A model generated the notes under the pieces. It saw only the letters and a list, made by a program, of their open reading frames with translations. It ran no database searches and had not been told where the DNA came from. Below are positions 41,924 to 49,298 of a DNA stretch of 64,000 bases, piece after piece. Positions within the stretch are counted from its first letter, which is position 1, and the number at the start of each line of letters is the position of its first letter. The DNA is from Herbaspirillum sp. ST 5-3 (GTDB lineage: Bacteria; Pseudomonadota; Gammaproteobacteria; Burkholderiales; Burkholderiaceae_D), in assembly GCF_004804275.1 (NCBI RefSeq), contig NZ_STGI01000004.1:393605-457604 (forward strand). Reading direction: 5' to 3'. The position numbers were made by a program, and so were the translations under genes.

Positions 41924-42691
41924 ATGAATACTACGAATCTGACCACAAATACGCCCTCCCAGTCCACTCCCGGGCATCAGGCAAGGATCCTTGTCGTCGA
42001 CGACGATCTGCGTTTGCGCGACCTGTTGCGCCGCTATCTCGCCGAGCAGGGATTCAACGTCGTGACTGCGGAGAACGCGCAGGCCATGAACAAGCTGTGG
42101 ATCCGCGAGCGCTATGATCTGCTGGTGCTTGACCTGATGCTGCCCGGCGAAGACGGCCTTTCGATCTGTCGCCGGTTGCGCGGCGCCGGCGATCAGACAC
42201 CGATCATCATGCTGACCGCCAAAGGCGAGGATGTGGATCGCATCGTCGGTCTCGAAATGGGCGCGGACGATTACCTGCCGAAGCCATTCAATCCACGCGA
42301 ACTGGTTGCGCGCATCAATGCGGTATTGCGCCGCAAAGGGCCGGACGAAATCCCCGGTGCGCCGTCGGAAACACCGCAGACCTTCCAGTTCGGCGATTTC
42401 ATCCTGGACCTCGGTACCCGCACCTTGAAAAAAAGCGGCGAAACCATTTCTCTCACCACCGGGGAGTTTTCCGTTCTCAAGGTTTTTGCACGCCACGCAC
42501 GCCAGCCGCTCTCGCGCGAGAAACTGATGGAGCTTGCGCGCGGACGGGAATATGAAGTGTTCGACCGCAGCCTGGACGTGCAAATCTCTCGCCTGCGCAA
42601 ACTGATCGAACCGGATCCTTCGAATCCGATCTATATCCAGACCGTGTGGGGCCTGGGATATGTGTTCATCCCGGAAGGCCAACCGCGCTGA
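41924..42691 (+). CDS. ompR: OmpR-type response regulator
   Basis: The 255-residue protein has a receiver domain (ILVVDDDLRLRDLLRRYLAE; phospho-accepting Asp70 in LLVLDLMLPGEDG; K in YLPKPFNPRELVARI) and a winged-helix DNA-binding domain (LTTGEFSVLKVFARHARQPL, DVQISRLRKLIEPDP, TVWGLGYVFIPEG). The order with envZ, and the sequence close to E. coli OmpR, support the name. It should respond to osmotic or envelope signals through EnvZ. Confidence 0.95.
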   Translation: MNTTNLTTNTPSQSTPGHQARILVVDDDLRLRDLLRRYLAEQGFNVVTAENAQAMNKLWIRERYDLLVLDLMLPGEDGLSICRRLRGAGDQTPIIMLTAKGEDVDRIVGLEMGADDYLPKPFNPRELVARINAVLRRKGPDEIPGAPSETPQTFQFGDFILDLGTRTLKKSGETISLTTGEFSVLKVFARHARQPLSREKLMELARGREYEVFDRSLDVQISRLRKLIEPDPSNPIYIQTVWGLGYVFIPEGQPR

Positions 42692-42701
42692 AGAAAACCC
42701 G

Positions 42702-44054
42702 ATGCCGCTCCTCGGAAATCGTCTGAACTGGCTTAAGAGCGGCCTATTCTGGCGCACCTTCTTCCTGCTCGCCTTCCTGATCGCGGCGAGCATCCTCGCC
42801 TGGGTGGCGAGCTTCCGCATCGTCGAGCGCACACCGCGTGCGCAACAAATGGCCGCGCAGGTGATTTCAATCGTCACGATTACGCGCGCCGCGTTGACCC
42901 ATTCCGCGCCCGACCTCAGGCGGGAGCTATTGTTCGACCTGGCGAGCAACGAGGGCATTCGCATCTATCCGCTGGAAGAAACCGATGTGGTTGTCCCGCC
43001 GCCGGAAAGCGGCTGGATGCCGGTTCTTGAAGCGAATGTCAAAGCACGTCTGGGCAACGACACCAAGTTTGCAGGCAAGGTCAACGACGTGGCCGGCTTC
43101 TGGATCAGCTTCAAGATCGATGAGGACGAATACTGGCTGCGCCTCGACCGGGAGCGAATTGAAGGCGTGTCGAGCATTCAGTGGCTCGGACTCGGCACCA
43201 CCACCCTGGTGCTGTCCCTGCTCGGCGCCGTGTTCATCTCGCGCCTGATCAATCAGCCGCTGGCGCGCATCACGGCGGCCACGCGCGCAATCGCCAAGGG
43301 CAACAAGCCCGAACCATTGCCGGAAAAAGGGCCGACCGAAATCAAGGAAGCCAATCGCAGCTTCAACCAGATGGTGGCAGACCTCCATCGCGTCGAGTCG
43401 GACCGCGCGGTCATCCTGGCCGGCATTTCCCACGATCTGCGGACTCCCCTGGCACGCATGCAACTGGAAGTCGAAATGGCGCACTTGCCTGACGATGCGC
43501 GCGAGGGCATGCAATCCGATCTGGCGCAGATGGACGCGATCATCGGTCAGTTCCTTGAATTCGCGAAGCCCACCGAAAGTACGCATCTGACGAGCGTGAA
43601 TCTGACCGCGCTGCTGACGGACTGCTCGCGCGAGGCCGGACGCCTTGGCGATGTCAGTGTCAATAGCGACATCGCACGCAACGTGAATGTCTTTGGCAAC
43701 GCGACAGACATCAAACGTGTCGTCAACAACCTGATCGAAAACGCTCGCCGCTATGGCAAGACGCCGGAAAAGAATCTCACCGAAATCGACATCGTCTGTC
43801 GAACGGAAGGCGATCAAGCCGTCATCGAATTCAACGACCACGGCTCCGGCGTGCCCAACGAAGAAATCGAACGCTTGCTGCGTCCCTTCACCCGACTGGA
43901 TATCGCACGCGGGCAAGCGAACGGCGCAGGGCTCGGTCTGGCGATTGTGGAGCGCATCGTCAAGAGGCATCACGGCGTCTTGAAGCTGTCCAACCGGCCG
44001 CAAGGCGGCTTGCAGATCAAGATCCTGCTCCCGGTCACCGGCACCCTCGCCTGA
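42702..44054 (+). CDS. envZ: EnvZ-type sensor histidine kinase
   Basis: The 450-residue protein has an N-terminal membrane helix (about residues 17-38), a periplasmic domain of about 120 residues, a second helix (about 160-182), a HAMP linker, the phosphorylated-His box GISHDLRTPLARMQLEVEMA with His244, and the ATPase domain with N box NNLIENARRYG and GAGLGLAIVERIV. It starts 10 nt after ompR. The frame is open into ompR, but the ATG at 42702 gives the natural N-terminus. Confidence 0.94.
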   Translation: MPLLGNRLNWLKSGLFWRTFFLLAFLIAASILAWVASFRIVERTPRAQQMAAQVISIVTITRAALTHSAPDLRRELLFDLASNEGIRIYPLEETDVVVPPPESGWMPVLEANVKARLGNDTKFAGKVNDVAGFWISFKIDEDEYWLRLDRERIEGVSSIQWLGLGTTTLVLSLLGAVFISRLINQPLARITAATRAIAKGNKPEPLPEKGPTEIKEANRSFNQMVADLHRVESDRAVILAGISHDLRTPLARMQLEVEMAHLPDDAREGMQSDLAQMDAIIGQFLEFAKPTESTHLTSVNLTALLTDCSREAGRLGDVSVNSDIARNVNVFGNATDIKRVVNNLIENARRYGKTPEKNLTEIDIVCRTEGDQAVIEFNDHGSGVPNEEIERLLRPFTRLDIARGQANGAGLGLAIVERIVKRHHGVLKLSNRPQGGLQIKILLPVTGTLA

Positions 44055-44089
44055 ACACCATCTTCCATGCGGATAACTTGCCGCAGGGC

Positions 44090-44112
44090 TAACACTTTAT
44101 TACATTGTATTT
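44090..44112 (+). promoter_or_regulatory. OmpR-like motif upstream of the DUF4382 lipoprotein gene
   Basis: TAACACTTTATTA at 44090-44102 matches the motif upstream of ompR at 11 of 13 positions, and TTACATTGTA follows at once (44100-44109), similar to the known E. coli OmpR half-site style. It lies about 105 nt before the ATG at 44207. Confidence 0.45.
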
Positions 44113-44206
44113 CTTCTCATAAGCGTTTCCGCGACATACAGTCCTCTCCGTAGAGGCCAACATTCGGGGAAGTATTCCGAAGGGCTTTTTTTGCCAAGGA
44201 GAAAAC

Positions 44207-45385
44207 ATGTACGCCCAACAATTCTTTCGCGCCCTTGCCCTGCCCTCGGCGATTGGACTCGCCGCCCTGCTTTCTGCATGTGGAGGTGGCGGCGGTGCCA
44301 GCGTGGGTTCCGGTACCTTGCAAGTTTCGCTGACCGATGCACCGTCCTGCGGCTTCGATCAGGTCAATGTCACAGTTTCGAAAGTGCGTGTGCACCAAAG
44401 CGCAAGCGCAACCGAAACCGATACCGGATGGCAAGACATCACGCTCAGCCCGACCCGCAAGATAAATCTTCTGACCCTGACCAATGGCATCCTGCAAGAT
44501 CTCGGGAAAACGACGCTGCCGGCCGGGCACTACACGCAGGTACGCCTGGTGCTCGACCCCAACAGTTCAACCGCTCCGGTGGCGAATTCAGTCGTCGCCG
44601 AAGGCACGATGACCGAAATCGCACTTGTCACCCCCAGCGCAGTGCAGACCGGCATCAAGCTTAATCATGAATTCGATGTCGCGGCCGATGCACAGGTCGA
44701 TCTCGTGCTCGACTTCGATGCCTGCAAATCCATCGTCAGCAGAGGCAACGACAGCTATTCGCTGAAGCCGGTCATCAGCGTGATACCGCAAATCACCAGC
44801 GGCGGTATCAGTGGCTTCCTTCCGGCCGGCCTGACCAGACCTGTCGTCAGTGCACAGCAAAACGGTGTCGTGGTGAAATCGACCACACCGGATACAAGCG
44901 GCTCGTTCAACCTGTCGCCGCTGCCGGCAAGTTCGACCGGCTATGTGGTCGTCATCGCCGCTGACGGCCGTACGACTGCCGCAATTACCGGCGTTCCGGT
45001 AACGACCGGCGCGACAACCCCTGTCAGCACCAGCACGGCGCCCATCATCCTGTCCACATCGGCCATGCGCACCATCAGCGGCATCGCGACGCCGACCACG
45101 GCGCAGGCAACGGTCCGGGCAACGCAGGCCTATGCATCTGGCGGGCCGAAGGTGGAAGTGGCCTTCAAGGCCGCCGATTTGACTAGCGGCGCTTACGCCA
45201 TGTCAGTCCCGGTTGCAGCACCGCTACTCGGAAAGTTCGGCACACTGCCGATTACGCTTGCCGCCGATGCCAGCCTCGCCGGGAAATATGTGCTTGAAGC
45301 ATCTGCAACCGGCTACGCAACGCAAACCTTCAATGCTGACGTCGGGACGGCGGACGTGACGAAGGATTTCGCACTGGTTCCCTGA
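44207..45385 (+). CDS. DUF4382 domain lipoprotein
   Basis: The 392-residue protein has a lipoprotein signal with lipobox LLSAC (Cys25) followed by a glycine run, so it should be membrane-anchored at the outside of the cell. Residues 35-190 look like DUF4382 (GTLQVSLTDAPSCGFDQVNV, and a region ending LVLDFDACKSIV); the rest is Thr/Ala/Ser-rich with a carboxypeptidase-regulatory-like beta-sandwich pattern (SGSFNLSPLPASSTGYVVVI). AAGGAG lies 7 nt before the ATG. The ligand or partner is unknown. It directly follows ompR-envZ and shares an upstream motif with ompR. Confidence 0.88.
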   Translation: MYAQQFFRALALPSAIGLAALLSACGGGGGASVGSGTLQVSLTDAPSCGFDQVNVTVSKVRVHQSASATETDTGWQDITLSPTRKINLLTLTNGILQDLGKTTLPAGHYTQVRLVLDPNSSTAPVANSVVAEGTMTEIALVTPSAVQTGIKLNHEFDVAADAQVDLVLDFDACKSIVSRGNDSYSLKPVISVIPQITSGGISGFLPAGLTRPVVSAQQNGVVVKSTTPDTSGSFNLSPLPASSTGYVVVIAADGRTTAAITGVPVTTGATTPVSTSTAPIILSTSAMRTISGIATPTTAQATVRATQAYASGGPKVEVAFKAADLTSGAYAMSVPVAAPLLGKFGTLPITLAADASLAGKYVLEASATGYATQTFNADVGTADVTKDFALVP

Positions 45386-45411
45386 TCGCAAAATCGCTCT
45401 CGACAACAAGC

Positions 45412-45444
45412 AAAAAGTCCCGCCTTTAAACGCGGGACTTTTTT
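45412..45444. terminator. Bidirectional Rho-independent terminator
   Basis: AAAAAGTCCCGC (45412-45423) pairs with GCGGGACTTTTTT (45432-45444) over an 8-nt loop. T runs flank both sides, so it can stop the plus-strand lipoprotein gene and the minus-strand DUF488 gene. The DUF488 stop codon (45426-45428) lies inside the loop. Confidence 0.9.
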
Positions 45445-45809
45445 ATGCTTTTCGGATGCGTCTGCTGGAGATAGTCGCGCAAGGCGACTGCGTTATTGAG
45501 CCTGTGCTCCTTGCTGCTGAACAAAAAGGTGGCAACGGACGACTTCAAGTGATGGAGAAGTTCCTGCACGCCTTCCGGATTGTCATCAAGTTCCCGTCGA
45601 TAACGCTCGCAAAACTCTTCCCATTTTTCCGGATCATGTCCATACCATTTGCGCAGTTCAGTCGAAGGGGCGATCGCCTTCGACCAGTATTCAATCCCCA
45701 GTTTTTCCTTCGTGACGCCACGCGGCCACAGGCGATCAACCAGAATCCGCGTGCCGTCTTCGTCATCGGCAGGTTCATATGCCGACTTCACCTTGATTGT
45801 TGACGTCAT
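45426..45809 (-). CDS. DUF488 family protein (YeaO-like)
   Basis: The 127-residue protein has the DUF488 hallmarks: KSAYEPADDEDGTRILVDRL, WPRGVTKEKL, the acidic ELRKWYGHDPEKWEEFCERY, and a basic lysine-rich end. The family's reaction is not established. It follows the ferritin-like gene by 23 nt on the same strand and ends within a terminator. No strong Shine-Dalgarno precedes its ATG, consistent with translation helped by the upstream gene. Confidence 0.9.
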   Translation of the reverse strand: MTSTIKVKSAYEPADDEDGTRILVDRLWPRGVTKEKLGIEYWSKAIAPSTELRKWYGHDPEKWEEFCERYRRELDDNPEGVQELLHHLKSSVATFLFSSKEHRLNNAVALRDYLQQTHPKSIKKSRV

Positions 45810-45832
45810 GGTGTCTTTACGATTCGCGCGAT

Positions 45833-46129
45833 TTAGTCGTCATGATGGCCGGCAATGTCGCCGCCCTTGAACAAGGTTTCTCGCAGTTCCGCATCCATTT
45901 TCGGGTCTCTTCGGCGGATCCACTCCAGAACCATCGCCGCATGCTCCTTTTCCTCGTCGCGGTTGTGTTCAAGAATACGCTTCAGTTCCGGATCGGTTGC
46001 GGCGTCGACGCGCTGGTTGTACCAGTCGACTGCCTCCAGTTCTTCCATCAGCGAAGTAATCGCGCGATGCATGTCCATTGTCTGTGGACTGAGTTTTTCA
46101 AGCGATTCGTGATAGCCCTCGTTTGCCAT
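45833..46129 (-). CDS. Encapsulin-type ferritin-like protein (EncFtn family)
   Basis: The 98-residue protein closely follows the EncFtn pattern known from Rhodospirillum rubrum: HRAITSLMEELEAVDWYNQR and HNRDEEKEHAAMVLEWIRRR. Aligned by eye, the ferroxidase ligands are kept (Glu30, Glu60, His63), as are the nearby Glu29, Glu32, Trp36 and Tyr37. EncFtn oxidises ferrous iron as a ring-shaped decamer inside an encapsulin shell. Here the C-terminus ends GGDIAGHHDD with no shell-targeting tail, and no encapsulin gene is nearby. AGGAG precedes the ATG at 46129. Confidence 0.9.
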   Translation of the reverse strand: MANEGYHESLEKLSPQTMDMHRAITSLMEELEAVDWYNQRVDAATDPELKRILEHNRDEEKEHAAMVLEWIRRRDPKMDAELRETLFKGGDIAGHHDD

Positions 46130-46432
46130 TATTGCTCCTGGGTGTCATGGGTTTTGTGTGTGCCATCCGTGCATCTGCCCGGTCATACATCCTGTTCGCA
46201 TTGTCAAACGCTGCAAGGCAAAGCTCAAATTGGCAAATTCAATGTGAAATGTCGGTGGAACCAATCGTGGTTTCGGTTAACGAGAATTGCTCCGGCGGAA
46301 ACACCGGGCACCTTGTCTGCACGATAATAACCGAGCTGTCATAATTCGACCGAGGCAAGCCGACGTGCAAAGAGCTTGCCCGATAATTATTATCTGCTCG
46401 AGACACTCCATTTCCACTGAAAGAGATTTCCC
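46130..46432. other. Divergent gap between EncFtn gene and dehydrogenase gene
   Basis: About 300 nt with no supported gene. It must hold promoters in both directions. An AT-rich part (about 46313-46345, with TTGTCT, GATAAT and CATAAT) could be the plus-strand promoter, but no pair has correct spacing. Confidence 0.4.
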
Positions 46433-47590
46433 ATGCTCAACTTCGATTTCTATAATCCGACGCGAATACTGTTCGGGAAAGGCCGGATCGCCGATTTGTC
46501 CAAAGTTGTACCCGACGGCGCGCGCGTGCTCGTGCTGTATGGCGGCGGCAGCATCAAGAGCAACGGCGTGTTTGATGAAGTCATGTCCGCTCTGGCTGGG
46601 CGGACCGTGCGCGAGTTTCCCGGGATCGAACCTAATCCCAGCTATGAAACGCTGATGCAAGCCGTTGAACTGGTGCGCAAGGAAAAACTCGACTTCCTGC
46701 TCGCGGTCGGCGGCGGCTCGGTGATCGACGGAACCAAGTTCGTTGCGGCGGCTGTCCATTTCGAAGGCGATCCGTGGACCATCCTGGAAAATCGCGGGAG
46801 GAACGTCACACAGGCCTTGCCGTTCGGTGCAATCCTTACCCTGCCCGCCACCGGATCGGAAATGAATAACGGCTCGGTCGTCACGCGCAAATCACTGCAA
46901 GCCAAGCTGCCCTTTTCCAGCAAGCTGCTCTTCCCGGCATTTTCCATACTGGATCCGAGCACGACCTTCACGCTTCCCGTGAGGCAGATCGGCAATGGCG
47001 TGGTCGACGCATTCGCGCACATCATGGAGCAATACGTGACCTACCCGGTCAACTCGCCGGTGCAGGACCGCTTTGCCGAGGGGCTGCTGCAGACCTTGAT
47101 TGAAGAAGGTCCGAAGGCGCTCGCCACCCCGGACGACTATGATGTGCGCGCCAACATCATGTGGTGCGCCACGCTGGCCTTGAACGGCCTGATCGGCGCC
47201 GGCGTTCCCCAGGACTGGGCAACCCATATGGTGGGCCACGAGCTGACCGCGCTCTATGGCCTGGATCATGCACAGACGCTGGCTATCGTGCTTCCCAGCA
47301 TGCTGCGCGTCCGCAAGGACAGCAAGCGCGTGAAACTGCTGCAGTATGCCCGGCGCGTGTGGAATATTACCGAGGGCGACGAGGATGCGCGCATCGAGGA
47401 AGCGATCAAACGCACGCAGGATTTCTTCGAGCAAATGGGCGTGAAGACGCGTCTCTCCGATTACAAGCTCGGCGCGCAAAATATCGATGCCATTCTGAAA
47501 CAACTTGGCGACCATCAAATGGTCGCGCTTGGGGAACAGCGCGATGTCACTCTGAATGTCAGCAGGAAAGTGCTGGAGCTCAGTATTTGA
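46433..47590 (+). CDS. yqhD: Iron-containing alcohol dehydrogenase, YqhD-like
   Basis: The 385-residue group III dehydrogenase reduces aldehydes with NADPH; YqhD clears toxic short aldehydes formed in oxidative stress. The NADPH motif VGGGSVIDGTKF, and metal ligands in VVDAFAHIMEQYV (Asp, His) and MVGHELTALYGLDHAQTLAI (two His), are present. Start FYNPTRILFGKGRI matches YqhD. Divergent from the EncFtn/DUF488 pair, which fits, but does not prove, a shared stress role. Confidence 0.9.
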   Translation: MLNFDFYNPTRILFGKGRIADLSKVVPDGARVLVLYGGGSIKSNGVFDEVMSALAGRTVREFPGIEPNPSYETLMQAVELVRKEKLDFLLAVGGGSVIDGTKFVAAAVHFEGDPWTILENRGRNVTQALPFGAILTLPATGSEMNNGSVVTRKSLQAKLPFSSKLLFPAFSILDPSTTFTLPVRQIGNGVVDAFAHIMEQYVTYPVNSPVQDRFAEGLLQTLIEEGPKALATPDDYDVRANIMWCATLALNGLIGAGVPQDWATHMVGHELTALYGLDHAQTLAIVLPSMLRVRKDSKRVKLLQYARRVWNITEGDEDARIEEAIKRTQDFFEQMGVKTRLSDYKLGAQNIDAILKQLGDHQMVALGEQRDVTLNVSRKVLELSI

Positions 47591-47672
47591 ACCAGGCACG
47601 TTCAGCGTGAAGCTCCACGCTTGAACTTCTTGAAAGCAGGGCAATCTACCGATTCACGGAAGACCATGCATC

Positions 47673-47705
47673 AACGGCATGAAGCTTGAATGGCTTCATG
47701 CCGTT
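47673..47705 (+). other. Perfect 13-bp hairpin before the small CxxCxGxG gene
   Basis: AACGGCATGAAGC (47673-47685) pairs perfectly with GCTTCATGCCGTT (47693-47705) over a 7-nt loop. No T tract follows, and GGAGG of the next gene begins 9 nt later. It could be a terminator for the dehydrogenase gene or an mRNA leader structure. Confidence 0.75.
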
Positions 47706-47723
47706 CGCGCTTCAGGAGGTTTC

Positions 47724-47924
47724 ATGCCCACGACACCATCTACCAACCCGCCGACACAACCCGCCACCCATCTGAAACCCGGCGATGAAGCCATGCCCGG
47801 AACACCGGGAACCGGCGAAGATCTGTGTGAAGTATGCGGCGGCACCGGGGCCAGGAAAGACGGGAGCGAATGCCCGAATTGCGAAGGAACGGGCCGCGTC
47901 ATCCACGGAATCGGCGGCGGCTAG
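47724..47924 (+). CDS. Small DnaJ-zinc-finger-like protein
   Basis: The 66-residue protein has a Pro/Thr-rich start (MPTTPSTNPPTQPATHLKPG) and two CxxCxGxG units, CEVCGGTG and CPNCEGTG, separated by eight residues, which together would bind one zinc ion as half of a DnaJ-type zinc finger. GGAGG at 47715-47719 sits 4 nt before the ATG. There is no J domain. Short proteins of this kind are widespread in Burkholderiales, with unknown function. Confidence 0.8.
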   Translation: MPTTPSTNPPTQPATHLKPGDEAMPGTPGTGEDLCEVCGGTGARKDGSECPNCEGTGRVIHGIGGG

Positions 47925-47951
47925 ACACAACGCCACCGGCCTGATGCACCG

Positions 47952-48449
47952 TTACTTCCGGTAAATCAAAGCGGCTGCTTCGGCGGCAATACCCTCTTCG
48001 CGCCCAAGAAAACCAAGTTTCTCGTTGGTTTTGGCCTTGATGTTGATCTGCGTCGGCGGCACATCGAGATCGGCGGCAATATTGGCAATCATTTTCTCGA
48101 TATGGGGCGCCATTTTCGGTGCTTGCGCAATGATGGTGGCATCGATATTGCCGATCGCATATCCGACTGCGCCTACGCGTTTGCAGGCTTCGCGCAGCAG
48201 CACGCGCGAATCGGCGCCCGCAAAGCGCTCGTCCGTATCGGGGAAATGGCGACCGATATCGCCCAGCCCAGCCGCACCAAAAATCGCGTCCGTAATCGCG
48301 TGCAGCAGCACGTCGGCATCGGAGTGACCGAGCAGTCCCGTCGCATGCGGAATGCTCACACCGCCGATGATGAGCCGGCGTCCCGGTACCAGCGCATGAC
48401 AGTCGTAGCCTTGACCGATACGAAACGGAATCGCGGGCAAATTGCTCAT
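47952..48449 (-). CDS. ispF: 2-C-methyl-D-erythritol 2,4-cyclodiphosphate synthase
   Basis: IspF makes the cyclodiphosphate intermediate of the MEP pathway. The 165-residue trimer-forming protein has [20 protein letters not shown] with the metal ligands Asp and His, [20 protein letters not shown], and the end [20 protein letters not shown]. Its ATG overlaps the ispD stop by 4 nt. Confidence 0.97.
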   Translation of the reverse strand: MSNLPAIPFRIGQGYDCHALVPGRRLIIGGVSIPHATGLLGHSDADVLLHAITDAIFGAAGLGDIGRHFPDTDERFAGADSRVLLREACKRVGAVGYAIGNIDATIIAQAPKMAPHIEKMIANIAADLDVPPTQINIKAKTNEKLGFLGREEGIAAEAAALIYRK

Positions 48450-49144
48450 GCTGTCCCTTTCAAATGCAGTTCGGCCAGCGCAACATCATGCGGCAAGGTG
48501 ACCTTGAAATTGCGAGGACTGCCTTCGACCAGTTTTGGCTTGAGGCCCAACGCTTCGACGGCGCTGGCCTCATCGGTCACTTCAGTGGCCTGTTGCAATG
48601 CGCGCTGTAATAGCGCGTAGCGAAACATCTGTGGCGTCTGCGCGGCCCACAGGCCGTCGCGAGCCACGGTGGCCTCCACGCGCCCGGCCGAATCGCTTCG
48701 CTTGAGTGTATCGACGATCGGCAAGGCCAGCAGGCCGCCAACCTCATCCGATTGCACGCCGGCGATCAGGCGTTCAATCAAACCCTCTGTCAGCCCGGGA
48801 CGCGCGGCGTCATGCACCAGCACCCAATCCTCATCCCGGACCTGCTCGCGCATCGCCAGCAATCCGTTCAAGACGGACTTGTGACGGGTCGGGCCGCCCT
48901 TGTAAATGACCGTCACCCGATCGGCGAGATGCTTTGCCCCGGACAGCGCGTCGTCGATATAACCATCTTCCGCGCTCACCACGACATAGGTATGCGCGAT
49001 CATCGAGGAACCGGCAAAGGTGTCGAGCACATGCATGAGCATCAGCTTGCCGGCAAGCGGCATGTATTGCTTCGGGCACTCGGTGCCCATCCGCGCACCG
49101 GCGCCGGCGGCGGGAATGAGGGCAAAGAAACGTGGGACAGTCAT
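48446..49144 (-). CDS. ispD: 2-C-methyl-D-erythritol 4-phosphate cytidylyltransferase
   Basis: IspD attaches CMP to MEP. The 232-residue protein has [20 protein letters not shown] with the CTP-binding loop, then [20 protein letters not shown] and [13 protein letters not shown]. The ATG at 49144 gives the family start; an upstream frame to 49198 is unlike it. It is divergent from mfd across 154 nt holding one AT-rich TTATAATC site (49201-49208). Confidence 0.96.
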   Translation of the reverse strand: MTVPRFFALIPAAGAGARMGTECPKQYMPLAGKLMLMHVLDTFAGSSMIAHTYVVVSAEDGYIDDALSGAKHLADRVTVIYKGGPTRHKSVLNGLLAMREQVRDEDWVLVHDAARPGLTEGLIERLIAGVQSDEVGGLLALPIVDTLKRSDSAGRVEATVARDGLWAAQTPQMFRYALLQRALQQATEVTDEASAVEALGLKPKLVEGSPRNFKVTLPHDVALAELHLKGTA

Positions 49145-49202
49145 GATATTTCTGCAAAATGGCGGGAGAATGGCAATCCGGCGGTCCGCAAGGGTCATAG
49201 TT

Positions 49203-49208
49203 TATAAT
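49203..49208 (+). promoter_or_regulatory. Candidate -10 box between ispD and mfd
   Basis: TATAAT on the plus strand; the reverse strand at the same place reads ATTATAAAC, so either mfd or ispD could use it. No convincing -35 is seen for either. Confidence 0.3.
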
Positions 49209-49298
49209 CTCGACATATTTTCTCACAGTCGAAGCTCGCCGAAACGCAGTCCAGACAGGCAACTTCTGACCCTATGACATTTCAGATGTCGTAACGTG

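Noticed and set aside
41807-42964. A 385-codon open frame on the minus strand opposite ompR
   Set aside because: Shadow frame; ompR on the plus strand is unmistakable.
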